A stretch of 25,256 bases of DNA from a virus. Position numbers and translations under genes: made by a program. Location: the IMG/VR virus record IMGVR_UViG_3300027797_000127, positions 1 to 25,256 of that record; one strand, written 5' to 3'. Positions 14,472-21,074 of this stretch are shown here, one piece after another; the first letter of the stretch is position 1, and each line of letters begins with the position of its first letter. Below the pieces are notes generated by a model. The model had not been told where the DNA came from. It worked only from the letters and a program-made list of their open reading frames with translations, and ran no database searches.

Positions 14472-15260
14472 ATGAGAACACTTGCCCGCGCAGTAGGTAG
14501 TAAAGACATAGGTGGCGAACCGCTACCAACTGTTTTTCGTACCTTTGAAGTGAACAAAGTTGTTATCCGCAGAGCGGAAGTATCTATGATCGCTGGTACT
14601 CCTGGTGCGGGCAAGTCAACTCTTGCCTTGGCAATTGCATTGCGTTCTAAGGTGCCGACACTCTATGTCAGCGCTGATACAAATGCACATACTATGGCTA
14701 TGCGCTTGCTATCAATGATTACTGGCAAGCCTCAGTCAGAAGCAGAGATGCTTCTTGAATCTGAGGTTGCAACATCTCGTCAATTAATTAACGAAAACTC
14801 AGGGCATATCTTTTGGTCGTTTGAATCTTCACCTACATTGGTGGATTTAGACCAAGAGGTACTTGCCTTTGAGGAATTATGGGGTTGTTCTCCCACGCTT
14901 ATTGTTGTTGATAACCTGATGGATATTGCCAATGATGGTGGGGAAGAATTTGCCAACATGCGTTCAACCTTGAAAGAACTCAAGTATTTAGCACGTGATA
15001 CTAATGCTGCAGTGCTAGTGCTACATCATACCAAAGAATCATATAGCGGCAATCCATGTCAGCCACGCTCTGCGTTGCAGGGAATGGTTGCACAATTGCC
15101 AGCGTTAATATGTACTATCGGAACTAACGCACCGGGCTATATAGCAATAGCCCCTGTTAAGAACCGATACGGCAAAGCCGACCCGTCAGGGGATACGGCT
15201 TATTGGTTGCAGTTTAATCCAGAAATTATGGATGTCTCCGACATACCTGAAAGGGCATAA
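14472..15260 (+). CDS. RecA/DnaB-like ATPase (putative replicative helicase or recombinase)
   Basis: This encodes 262 residues from ATG 14472. Walker A is AGTPGAGKST (residues 41-50) and Walker B is TLIVVDN (142-148). LHH (184-186) with TKES resembles the RecA/DnaB motif 3 region. The protein consists of a single P-loop core with only about 30 residues before it, so it lacks a DnaB N-terminal domain and is closer to AAA_25/RepA-type helicase cores. It probably unwinds or remodels DNA with the split primase encoded downstream. Neighbouring nuclease and primase genes support a replication or recombination role. Confidence 0.83.
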   Translation: MRTLARAVGSKDIGGEPLPTVFRTFEVNKVVIRRAEVSMIAGTPGAGKSTLALAIALRSKVPTLYVSADTNAHTMAMRLLSMITGKPQSEAEMLLESEVATSRQLINENSGHIFWSFESSPTLVDLDQEVLAFEELWGCSPTLIVVDNLMDIANDGGEEFANMRSTLKELKYLARDTNAAVLVLHHTKESYSGNPCQPRSALQGMVAQLPALICTIGTNAPGYIAIAPVKNRYGKADPSGDTAYWLQFNPEIMDVSDIPERA

Positions 15261-15261
15261 G

Positions 15262-15345
15262 ATGACTACATCACCATGGATAGAACCTGATTCACCTGAT
15301 TGGGATACTTTCCCATATAGTGATGATGATGAAGACGATGACTAA
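15262..15345 (+). CDS. Tiny acidic protein (27 aa)
   Basis: A short gene one base after the ATPase stop, ATG 15262 to TAA 15343-15345. The product is MTTSPWIEPDSPDWDTFPYS followed by seven acidic residues. Its end overlaps the following gene by about 8 bases in another frame. The acidic tail could mimic DNA or bind a basic partner, but the gene is so small that I rate it as probable only. Compact spacing on both sides is the main support. Confidence 0.45.
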   Translation: MTTSPWIEPDSPDWDTFPYSDDDEDDD

Positions 15346-15541
15346 AGATATATATGATTTATACCCAGATTATACAAGGGCGATGGATATCCGTGGTGAA
15401 CCAACCTCGGTATGCATCTGTGGATGTTTCATTTGGAATTTAAAAGTATCGTTCGATGAGGACGGTACTATCGGAATGTATTTCAGAGATATGGAGTGTG
15501 TTGACTGTGGAACACGGGCAACTGCACCAATTGAGGAGTAA
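15338..15541 (+). CDS. Small zinc-binding protein (67 aa)
   Basis: The frame has several tandem starts (GTG 15320 and ATGs 15323, 15326, 15329, 15338). I take ATG 15338, where the protein begins MTKDIYDLYPDYTRAMDIRG. C26-x-C28-x-C30 and C54-x2-C57-G build a zinc-ribbon-like site, with a short beta hairpin between them. It lies two bases before the signal-peptide-bearing lytic enzyme. The start is uncertain by up to six codons. The family is not recognised. Confidence 0.65.
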   Translation: MTKDIYDLYPDYTRAMDIRGEPTSVCICGCFIWNLKVSFDEDGTIGMYFRDMECVDCGTRATAPIEE

Positions 15542-15543
15542 TA

Positions 15544-15969
15544 ATGAAACAACTGAAACTGTACGCTTGGCTAATGTCCACTATAGTTTTTGTGGGAACT
15601 TTGCCACACACTGCGAGTGCAATACTTATCAAACCTATTACGGAGAAGAAAGAGAAGGTTCCACCATGCGAACCGAGCATTTCTTATATGAAGAAAGCAG
15701 CCAAACAAATAGCCAGAGGGAAAGTTTTGGCTACGTACCAAAGCAACTATGAGTGGAAAGCACTCTTTAAGTTATGGGATCGAGAATCTCGTTGGGATTA
15801 TACAGCAAATAACCCACGATCTAGCGCATTCGGCATTCCCCAGATGCTGACAATGCCTGAGAACACCCCCATGATTAAACAAATTGATTTAGGATTAAAA
15901 TATATTAAGCATCGTTATGGTTCTCCTTCAAGAGCCTTAGCCTTTCACAATTCAAATGGGTGGTACTAA
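15544..15969 (+). CDS. Secreted lysozyme-like (SLT-type) transglycosylase
   Basis: This encodes 141 residues from ATG 15544. A signal peptide (MKQLKLYAWLMSTIVFVG, cleavage after TASA, residue 26) precedes a lysozyme-fold domain. The domain has FKLWDRESRWDYTANNPRSS (E81 is the likely catalytic acid), AFGIPQML, and the end segment YIKHRYGSPSRALAFHNSNGWY. This matches the transglycosylase-like domains of actinobacterial secreted and tape-measure proteins. It would cleave glycan strands outside the membrane without needing a holin. Unusually, it is placed inside the replication cluster and not in the lysis cassette. Confidence 0.85.
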   Translation: MKQLKLYAWLMSTIVFVGTLPHTASAILIKPITEKKEKVPPCEPSISYMKKAAKQIARGKVLATYQSNYEWKALFKLWDRESRWDYTANNPRSSAFGIPQMLTMPENTPMIKQIDLGLKYIKHRYGSPSRALAFHNSNGWY

Positions 15970-16305
15970 TTGTCTAATCCAGCCAAAGCCAAGGGTTCCA
16001 AGGCTGAAAGAGATGTCGTCAATTATCTTATTGAGAATGGTTTCCCATACGCCGAAAGGCGTTTAGCAGGGGCACAAGAAGATAAGGGCGACATCGCTGG
16101 AGTCAATGGTGTGTGCATAGAAGTCAAAGATCATGCTAAGATGGCCCTATCGGGTTGGATAGAGGAGATGATACTTGAAACCAAACACGCAAAAGCATGG
16201 ACTGGTGTGGTTATTCACAAGCGTAAAGGGAAAAGTTCTCCTGCTGATTGGTATGCTAGTATGCCTGTATCTATCTGGCTTGAATTACTCAAGAAAGTTA
16301 CTTAA
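15970..16305 (+). CDS. Holliday-junction-resolvase-like PD-(D/E)XK nuclease
   Basis: This encodes 111 residues from TTG 15970, immediately after the preceding stop. KGSKAERDVVNYLIENGFPYAERR is the opening helix and strand of small resolvase-like nucleases. GDIAGVNGVCIEVKDH supplies D41 and E51-x-K53. The short, single-domain form resembles Hjc-type resolvases that cut branched DNA before packaging. An alternative is a restriction-like accessory nuclease. Neighbouring primase and ATPase genes favour a replication role. Confidence 0.78.
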   Translation: MSNPAKAKGSKAERDVVNYLIENGFPYAERRLAGAQEDKGDIAGVNGVCIEVKDHAKMALSGWIEEMILETKHAKAWTGVVIHKRKGKSSPADWYASMPVSIWLELLKKVT

Positions 16306-16307
16306 AG

Positions 16308-16685
16308 ATGAGAGATAACCCTAACATTGCTGGCATATTAGAGCATTATGGTGCGCTAGTACCTACTCGCCGTGGGTGGGCTAAGATGAAGTGCCCGTTT
16401 CATAATGATTCTCACGCTTCCTCTGCAGTCAATTTAGATGAAAATATATTTAAGTGCCATGGCTGTAACTATAAAGGCAACGGATATGCTATCATTATGC
16501 TCAAAGAAGGAGTTAATTTTCATGAAGCAATTACAATCGCACAGGGAATCGCTGACTCACGCGGCGAAGTACTACCACAGCGCCCTGCACGAGGCGGAAG
16601 ACTATCTCGCAGAACGCGGTATAACTATGGAACAAGCGACGAAAGTTCGCTTGGGCGTCGTGCTAGAGCCGTTAACGGGACATGA
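16308..16685 (+). CDS. Primase zinc-finger protein (CHC2 type), split primase part 1
   Basis: This encodes 125 residues from ATG 16308. KMKCPFHNDSHASSAVNL, then FKCHGCNYKGNG, gives C29-x2-H32-x17-C50-x2-C53, the CHC2 primase zinc finger, followed by LKEGVNFHEAITIAQGIAD. This domain recognises template for primer synthesis. The last about 43 codons (DSRGEVLPQRPARGG and onward, very Arg-rich) overlap the next gene in another frame and look like the shadow of its coding sequence. The true conserved part probably ends near residue 85. A stand-alone zinc-finger subunit or a frameshifted primase are both possible; see findings. Confidence 0.78.
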   Translation: MRDNPNIAGILEHYGALVPTRRGWAKMKCPFHNDSHASSAVNLDENIFKCHGCNYKGNGYAIIMLKEGVNFHEAITIAQGIADSRGEVLPQRPARGGRLSRRTRYNYGTSDESSLGRRARAVNGT

Positions 16686-17145
16686 AGCATACATCAATCG
16701 GCTATCTATCCCGTATATCACTAGGTCGGGTGTGGTTGATTTACGGTTTAGGTCATTGGACTTATCGGAACCGAAGTATATGGGTATGGCCGGTGCGTCT
16801 ACACATCTCTACAACGTCTCGGCGTTCTTTAGGGCGACAACATACATTTGCATTTGCGAAGGTGAGATTGACACGATTACGCTCGATGTTAGTTGTAATA
16901 TACCTGCCGTGGGGGTTCCAGGCGTGAACAATTGGAAGAAACATTACTCAAGATTATTAGGTGACTTTGATAAAGTATTTCTTTTTGCTGATGGCGACAA
17001 CGCTGGTGCTGAGTTTGGTAAAACTCTTTCGAGAGAATTAGGCAACTTAGTAGTAGTGCAGATGCCTGATGGCGAAGATGTTAATTCAATGTATCGAATC
17101 CACGGTGCAGAGTACTTTAGGAATAAGATTGCGAGTGTGCACTAA
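16522..17145 (+). CDS. Primase TOPRIM protein, split primase part 2
   Basis: This encodes 207 residues from ATG 16522, supported by AAGGAG at 16507-16512, nine bases before it. An open frame to 16438 is not needed. AEDYLAERGITMEQATKVRLG is the helix that precedes the catalytic core. YICICEGEIDTITL (E113) and VFLFADGDNAGAEF (D157, D159) are the TOPRIM motifs, with GVPGVNNWKK between them. It should synthesise RNA primers together with the zinc-finger protein. It is in the +1 frame relative to that gene and overlaps it by 164 bases. Its stop overlaps the next start (TAATG). Confidence 0.85.
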   Translation: MKQLQSHRESLTHAAKYYHSALHEAEDYLAERGITMEQATKVRLGVVLEPLTGHEAYINRLSIPYITRSGVVDLRFRSLDLSEPKYMGMAGASTHLYNVSAFFRATTYICICEGEIDTITLDVSCNIPAVGVPGVNNWKKHYSRLLGDFDKVFLFADGDNAGAEFGKTLSRELGNLVVVQMPDGEDVNSMYRIHGAEYFRNKIASVH

Positions 17146-17489
17146 TGTTAATGCCAGAAGAAGGACACTTTGATTGCACAGAGACTGACTGTAATTTTAG
17201 TACTTGTGATCTGTTTGAGTTCATGTACCACTGCGGTGTTGAATACAAGTGGGCAGTGCGTTTAGATAAACGATACTCATTTGACTTATTTGAATTCCTG
17301 CAGATACTTAACGATATTGTAGATGCTGGCGATTTAGATGCAGCGTATGACCATATCCAAAGTGCTACATTATTGATGGTAAACGCTAGCGGAGATGACT
17401 TACACAAGTTTATTGAGGAAGCAGTTGTTCGATCTGAAATGGATAATGTCATGGCTGGCGTAGAAGGGTTGCTCAAAGAAAATGAATGA
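17145..17489 (+). CDS. Hypothetical acidic protein after primase
   Basis: This encodes 114 residues from ATG 17145 (a second ATG at 17151 is possible). The N-terminus has C10, C16, C21 and a later H29/C30 (GHFDCTETDCNFSTCDLFEF), perhaps a small metal site. The rest is acidic and helical (FLQILNDIVDAGDLDAAYDH, LHKFIEEAVVRSEMDNV). No signal or membrane segment is present. It overlaps the next gene by 8 bases. I do not recognise the family. Confidence 0.65.
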   Translation: MLMPEEGHFDCTETDCNFSTCDLFEFMYHCGVEYKWAVRLDKRYSFDLFEFLQILNDIVDAGDLDAAYDHIQSATLLMVNASGDDLHKFIEEAVVRSEMDNVMAGVEGLLKENE

Positions 17490-17772
17490 GCCAAGTAAAT
17501 TTGATTTAGATGTATGGGAAACAATGGATTCACTTGCTGAATTACTATTGAGCAAACACCGGGATTACGGCCCAAAGAATATTTCACTATCGCCAGGTGG
17601 TCCGCTTAACGGATTACGTGTGCGCATGTGGGATAAATTAGCACGCATAAATAATTTAACTGAAACAAACAATGACCCAAAGCACGAATCCCTTGAGGAT
17701 TCCTTCAAGGATATGGCAAACTATGCAATCATTGGATTGCTAGTGTTACAAGAAAAGTGGCCTCAAGAATGA
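17482..17772 (+). CDS. Nmad1-like protein (DUF1599, nucleotide modification associated)
   Basis: This encodes 96 residues from ATG 17482. LLSKHRDYGPKNISLSPGG, GLRVRMWDKLARINNL and ESLEDSFKDMANYAIIGLLVL are the conserved blocks of the Nmad1/DUF1599 family. That is an all-alpha, MazG/dUTPase-like fold found in phages and often linked to modified-nucleotide metabolism. It may hydrolyse or bind nucleotides. Nothing else in the window is an obvious base-modifying enzyme, so the link to DNA modification is only by family. The stop overlaps the following start (ATGA). Confidence 0.82.
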   Translation: MNEPSKFDLDVWETMDSLAELLLSKHRDYGPKNISLSPGGPLNGLRVRMWDKLARINNLTETNNDPKHESLEDSFKDMANYAIIGLLVLQEKWPQE

Positions 17773-18101
17773 AAAAGATATTTGGACCTTATAAAGGGAG
17801 CAAGCAAAATGGCGGAAGACCAATCTATGTTTTTAAGCGAAGAGGAAAAGACGGAAGTGTTGAAACTACTTCAAGCAATAAGGCACGGGTTGATTACGAG
17901 AAGAAAACAGGAAAATCCCTACCGCGTACCACCGACGTTGACCATAAAGATAACGGCGGAAGGGCCGGACGAGACGGACGTGGCAATCTGCAAACAATGT
18001 CTCACTCAGCAAATGTTGCCAAAGAAAACAAACGACGCGCCGTTAAAAAGATTGCGCCTAAGAAAAAAATTATAAAGAAAGCGGTTAAAAAGAAATCATG
18101 A
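17769..18101 (+). CDS. HNH endonuclease
   Basis: This encodes 110 residues from ATG 17769 (GTG 17757 would overlap the preceding gene more). GRPIYVFKRRGKDGSVETTS is followed by the HNH core: TTDVDHKDNGGRAGRDGRGN (D58, H59, N73) and NVAKEN (N82). A strongly basic Lys-rich tail follows (APKKKIIKKAVKKK). It resembles free-standing phage HNH nucleases that nick DNA and act in packaging or homing. There is no intron or split gene around it. A second open frame of 88 codons overlaps it completely; see findings. Confidence 0.82.
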   Translation: MKKIFGPYKGSKQNGGRPIYVFKRRGKDGSVETTSSNKARVDYEKKTGKSLPRTTDVDHKDNGGRAGRDGRGNLQTMSHSANVAKENKRRAVKKIAPKKKIIKKAVKKKS

Positions 18102-18838
18102 AAACTATAGTTTGCATTTCCGATCTTCAAGTACCGTACCACGATGTAGAAGCAGTCAAAGCAATTGCTAAGTTTATCAAGGCATACCAGCCAGATACTG
18201 TTGTCTCATGTGGTGATGAGATGGATATGCAGACCATCAGTAAGTGGAGCAAAGGCACAGAGTTAGAGTTTGAACGCTCCATGGGTCGTGACCGCGATCT
18301 TACCAAGCAAGTGCTCTATGACTTAACCGTTGAGCATATGGTGCGTAGTAACCACACAGATAGATTATTTAACACCGTAATGATGAGAGCGCCAGGATTA
18401 CTGGGATTACCCGAGTTAGAGTTAGAAAATTTTTTAGGTTTGAAAGAACTTGGAATTCAATACCACAAAGACCCATATGAATTGGCGCCTGGGTGGTTAT
18501 TGATGCATGGGGATGAGGGAAATGTTCAGCCAACTGCTGGCGCTACGGCGTTAGGATTGGCTAAACGTTCAGGTATGTCTGTGGTGTGTGGACACACACA
18601 TCGCATGGGACTTACTCACCACACACAGACTTATCGTGGTGGTAAGCCTAAAACCATCTGGGGCATGGAATTAGGCAACCTGATGAATTACAACAACGCG
18701 AAGTATATCAAGGCTGGGTTGTTTACTTGGCAGCAGGGCTTTGGTATACTTCACGTTGATGGTAAGACAGTAGTACCTCAGATCGTACCCATTATAAACA
18801 ATTCATTTACCGTGGAAGGCAAAACTTGGAAGTGGTAA
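18098..18838 (+). CDS. Calcineurin-like metallophosphoesterase
   Basis: This encodes 246 residues from ATG 18098, overlapping the HNH stop. Metal-site blocks are ISDLQVPYHD (D9, H15), VSCGDEMD (D40), RSNHTDR (N85, H86; serine replaces the usual glycine of GNH), LLMHGDEG (H137) and CGHTHR (H166, H168). Together they form a two-metal phosphoesterase site. The substrate may be nucleic acid, a cyclic nucleotide or another phosphate ester. Phage homologues are common in replication regions. The next gene starts within its last codons. Confidence 0.85.
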   Translation: MKTIVCISDLQVPYHDVEAVKAIAKFIKAYQPDTVVSCGDEMDMQTISKWSKGTELEFERSMGRDRDLTKQVLYDLTVEHMVRSNHTDRLFNTVMMRAPGLLGLPELELENFLGLKELGIQYHKDPYELAPGWLLMHGDEGNVQPTAGATALGLAKRSGMSVVCGHTHRMGLTHHTQTYRGGKPKTIWGMELGNLMNYNNAKYIKAGLFTWQQGFGILHVDGKTVVPQIVPIINNSFTVEGKTWKW

Positions 18839-19506
18839 TTGAACAGTACGATAATTTAGTAGCAAATATTGCTTATGAGTTTGGGCGTAAGTTTCAGATG
18901 GTGGAAGCCAATGATATACGCCAAGAGTTGTGGGTATGGTTTCTTGAGCATCCTAACAAGGTCAAGACATGGGAAAGCCTAGATGGCAAGCAGGCTACCA
19001 AACTAATAGCACGCTCACTTCGCAATTGCGCTAAGGATTACTGTCAGAAAGAGAAGGCTGCGCGTGTGGGTTACCGGGTAGAAGATAACTATTACTACGA
19101 TAAAGAACTCGTTGAAATGTTGTTGCCTGCTGTGTTGCGTGGTGACATGGTAGCCCCTGCACTAACTGAAATGGGCTATCAATCTACTAAAAAGGTAGCC
19201 TCCGAAGGTGGCAACTGGTTTGCTATGGTAGGAGATATTAACCTAGCACTTCATAAGTTAACCAGCGAACAGTACTATGTGATATGCTTGCGCTTTGAAG
19301 AAGGAAACGACAATGCGACCATGGCTAAAGAACTTGAGATATCTGAGGATGCTGCTCGCATGAGAGTTAATCGTGCACTTAATAATTTAATTAACTATCT
19401 AGGAGGGGAACGCCCAGTGAAAGAAAGAGATTATCCAACCGAACAATTAAATGACGACGATGTATGTGAGCAGCCCGCGGGCGCGCAAGGAATTGATAAC
19501 GCATGA
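18826..19506 (+). CDS. Sigma-factor-like transcription protein
   Basis: This encodes 226 residues from TTG 18826; GGAAGG at 18814-18819 gives it a good ribosome site. GTG 18832 is an alternative. NLVANIAYEFGRKFQMVEAN then DIRQELWVWFLEHP resembles sigma region 2 (core binding and -10 recognition). LTSEQYYVICLRFEEGNDNA then TMAKELEISEDAARMRVNRA is a region-4-type helix-turn-helix. The middle (residues 85-140) lacks a clear region 3. It could redirect host RNA polymerase to phage promoters. It might instead be a sigma-like accessory without full activity. The stop overlaps the next start (ATGA). Confidence 0.72.
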   Translation: MEVVIEQYDNLVANIAYEFGRKFQMVEANDIRQELWVWFLEHPNKVKTWESLDGKQATKLIARSLRNCAKDYCQKEKAARVGYRVEDNYYYDKELVEMLLPAVLRGDMVAPALTEMGYQSTKKVASEGGNWFAMVGDINLALHKLTSEQYYVICLRFEEGNDNATMAKELEISEDAARMRVNRALNNLINYLGGERPVKERDYPTEQLNDDDVCEQPAGAQGIDNA

Positions 19507-19640
19507 TATGCGAGGTGTGTTCTCAAGCCGGCAAACTGAACTCAATTAAAGAGTACGCTCATGCAACGGCTATGCATTTAGAGTGCGAGTATGCAAACTG
19601 TCCCTGTCAGCACAAGGTAGGCGCAGGATGGCACAGGTAA
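19503..19640 (+). CDS. Small zinc-binding protein (45 aa)
   Basis: A short gene from ATG 19503, overlapping the sigma-like stop (ATGA), to TAA 19638-19640. The product has C3-x2-C6 and C28, C33, C35 with H37, e.g. MICEVCSQAGKLNSIKEY and LECEYANCPCQH. It ends the rightward run of genes. Its stop is directly followed by the CGACTATGTATGTA element. Family unknown; coupling and cysteine pattern support it. Confidence 0.7.
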   Translation: MICEVCSQAGKLNSIKEYAHATAMHLECEYANCPCQHKVGAGWHR

Positions 19641-19654
19641 CGACTATGTATGTA
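19640..19654. repeat. Dispersed repeat element, copy 1 (15-base core)
   Basis: ACGACTATGTATGTA lies directly after the last rightward stop. The same sequence occurs in two longer copies (24020-24045 and 24111-24136) beyond the other end of the leftward operon. In all three cases a GC-rich CGCGCGTG-type stretch follows. Confidence 0.6.
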
Positions 19655-19670
19655 TGCTCCCAACACAAAC

Positions 19671-19750
19671 CTCGCGCGCGTGTGCGCGCGTCCGTGAGCG
19701 TGCCACGCTCAGAATCCTCGCGCGTGTGCGCGCAAGCGTACCACGCTTAG
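19671..19750 (+). repeat. Tandem pair of GC-rich hairpin units
   Basis: Unit 1 (19671-19712) and unit 2 (19717-19750) both begin CTCGCGCG...GTGTGCGCGC and end with a hairpin. In unit 1 this is GAGCGT-GCC-ACGCTC (19696-19710), in unit 2 AAGCGT-ACC-ACGCTT (19734-19748). The outer pair changes G-C to A-T on both sides, which is compensatory. The alternating CG/TG runs (e.g. 19673-19690) could also adopt Z-form DNA. No gene is present between 19641 and 19806. Confidence 0.6.
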
Positions 19751-19753
19751 GGC

Positions 19754-19791
19754 AAAAAAAAAGCCCCTCGCACATGGTGTGTGCGAGAGGC
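19754..19791 (-). terminator. Terminator for the leftward operon
   Basis: GCCCCTCGCACA (19763-19774) pairs with TGTGCGAGAGGC (19780-19791) through a five-base loop, with one mismatch. On the minus strand the stem is followed at once by nine T (19762-19754). It lies 16 bases beyond the last leftward gene. A TTATTTTTTA on the other side may let it also stop rightward transcription, less efficiently. Confidence 0.85.
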
Positions 19792-19806
19792 GTGTGGGAT
19801 TATTTT

Positions 19807-19998
19807 TTAATGTAGCGTGGGCTTGTATATCGGTACGATATTGGCGTTGATTAACTTATCGCCATGCGATATCGCTTCTTCTAGCGTATCAAAGACACCG
19901 TAGACGGCGGTAGTCCCATTAGACGCGTTAGTGATGGTTATGTATCCAAGCAACATCATTGAGTCGCTTGCATACTGCACCTCTATTGTTGTAGTCAT
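19807..19998 (-). CDS. Hypothetical small protein, last gene of leftward operon
   Basis: This encodes 63 residues from ATG 19998, chosen because AAAGGAAATC lies just upstream; the frame is open to 20070. The product MTTTIEVQYASDSMMLLGYI then NGTTAVYGVFDTLEEAISHG is a mixed alpha/beta small domain without cysteine. It is the last gene before the operon's terminator. Not recognised. Confidence 0.65.
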   Translation of the reverse strand: MTTTIEVQYASDSMMLLGYITITNASNGTTAVYGVFDTLEEAISHGDKLINANIVPIYKPTLH

Positions 19999-20012
19999 GA
20001 TTTCCTTTCGGG

Positions 20013-20132
20013 TTAAAGCGCTAACGCAAGCATTGTGCCTACGATAACGATCGTAAAGAACGAAGTCCACACGATAAGTCCAATCGAATCACGCACGCTC
20101 ATAGCGAAGTAATCGTAATCATCATTATCCAT
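20013..20132 (-). CDS. Small single-pass membrane protein (39 aa)
   Basis: This encodes 39 residues from ATG 20132, which overlaps the WhiB stop by 8 bases; a start at 20231 would overlap WhiB by over 100 bases and is rejected. The N-terminus is acidic (MDNDDYDYFAMSVRDS), followed by one hydrophobic helix (GLIVWTSFFTIVIVGTMLALAL) that runs to the C-terminus. It is C-terminally anchored in the membrane. Family and role unknown. Confidence 0.6.
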   Translation of the reverse strand: MDNDDYDYFAMSVRDSIGLIVWTSFFTIVIVGTMLALAL

Positions 20133-20430
20133 TGCGACCTGCCCTCTGTACATATTCCATAAACGGGCGATAACTGTCTGAGAAACTTTCAGGCTTAATG
20201 CCCGACTGTTCCTGTAACTCGCGCCGTTCATGTCTATCTAGTCCAGCCCATATTCCGTGTATGTTATCAAAGCGTAAAGAGTAATCTTTACACTCATCAA
20301 AGGCGGGGCATGTGGCACAGATTTTTCTTGCCATCATAGCCTCGGGTGTGCGTGACCATGCTTTAGTGCCACCTACCTCAATAGGAAACCACCACTCAGG
20401 ATCGTGCTGTGCACATGATGCGTCTTTCAT
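20125..20430 (-). CDS. WhiB-family iron-sulfur regulator
   Basis: This encodes 101 residues from ATG 20430. C6, C38, C41 and C47 (AMMARKICATCPAFDECKDY) ligate the [4Fe-4S] cluster. WWFPIE precedes, and GIWAGLDRHERREL is the G-[V/I]-W-G-G-like turn that WhiB proteins use to contact sigma factor and DNA. The family is confined to Actinobacteria and their phages, making this the best host indicator in the window. Phage WhiB proteins can interfere with host WhiB regulation; here it may also control the leftward operon in which it lies. The start overlaps the preceding stop (ATGA). Confidence 0.92.
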   Translation of the reverse strand: MKDASCAQHDPEWWFPIEVGGTKAWSRTPEAMMARKICATCPAFDECKDYSLRFDNIHGIWAGLDRHERRELQEQSGIKPESFSDSYRPFMEYVQRAGRNG

Positions 20431-20768
20431 AACTTACCCCCACCTAAAAAGAATACACGAAATGTGCACTCAAACTTATCGCCCGAACAGGGCGACTTTC
20501 TATTTGCGCCACACGAAGCACATGGGTACTCTTGTGGATTATCCATATCAAAATCCTTCTTGCGAAGGCTCTTGTATTTAATACGCGTAACCTTAGTGAA
20601 AGTGTTCCACTTAAGGCTAACGCGTACCGGTCCGTCTATCTCCCATGAATCATCTATGTGTAGATATTCAGCAGGAAATAGATTTGCGTGTGATGAAAAT
20701 ATACCCTGCTTGGTTTCACGCCAAGCAAGGGTATTCCACTCATATTTTCTTATGCGTGTAACTGTCAT
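20427..20768 (-). CDS. Hypothetical protein with C-terminal zinc motif
   Basis: This encodes 113 residues from ATG 20768, chosen because it overlaps the stop of the small upstream gene in an ATGA; TTG 20798 and ATG 20792 are less likely. The N-terminal 75 residues are beta-rich (WEIDGPVRVSLKWNTFTKVT). C83-x2-C86, C94 and C101 then form a metal-binding module (EYPCASCGANRKSPC). Position between a zinc-ribbon gene and WhiB suggests a nucleic-acid or redox link. Not recognised. Confidence 0.68.
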   Translation of the reverse strand: MTVTRIRKYEWNTLAWRETKQGIFSSHANLFPAEYLHIDDSWEIDGPVRVSLKWNTFTKVTRIKYKSLRKKDFDMDNPQEYPCASCGANRKSPCSGDKFECTFRVFFLGGGKL

Positions 20769-20896
20769 GGTTTTACGCTCATGTTTGACCATGCGCAAGT
20801 CCGACAGTAATTGCGTACTGCTACATCATGCGAAGGCACCATAAGTGGCATATTGCAATCGTAACAATTACGCGTGAGGTATTTCTGTGTAGTCAT
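20765..20896 (-). CDS. Small zinc-ribbon protein (43 aa)
   Basis: A short leftward gene from ATG 20896 to TGA 20767-20765, with AAAGG six bases upstream. The sequence starts MTTQKYLTRNCYDCNMPLMV and has C11-x2-C14 and C31-x2-C34. It overlaps the preceding gene by 29 bases and the following one by 4 (ATGA). Family unknown; a compact ribbon without other domains. Confidence 0.72.
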   Translation of the reverse strand: MTTQKYLTRNCYDCNMPLMVPSHDVAVRNYCRTCAWSNMSVKP

Positions 20897-21074
20897 AGTG
20901 ACCTTTCTCTAACGGGAGTTGCCCCGCTAATGTCTGAAATTGCGTGGCTCGCAACATCAGTTGTGCGTGTTTCGTTGTATCTCCCTGCAATAACGCTTGC
21001 TCAGCGTCATGCAAGAATAACTCGGCGCGTACCCCATAATAGTACGGAGTTGGTGTACCTGTGCGCTTTACCAT
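20868..21074 (-). CDS. Hypothetical helical protein (68 aa)
   Basis: This encodes 68 residues from ATG 21074, which overlaps the amidotransferase stop; the frame is open to 21140. A GGAAGGTGG tract lies upstream. The product MVKRTGTPTPYYYGVRAELF then LHDAEQALLQGDTTKHAQLM forms helices without cysteine. It could be a small partner of the adjacent enzyme, as overlapping genes in this operon suggest, but this is inference. Confidence 0.65.
   Translation of the reverse strand: MVKRTGTPTPYYYGVRAELFLHDAEQALLQGDTTKHAQLMLRATQFQTLAGQLPLEKGHYDYTEIPHA

Noticed and set aside
19671-19750. CRISPR-like or attachment-site interpretation of the tandem GC-rich units
   Set aside because: Only two units, almost no spacer, no integrase and no tRNA; hairpin units are a simpler reading.
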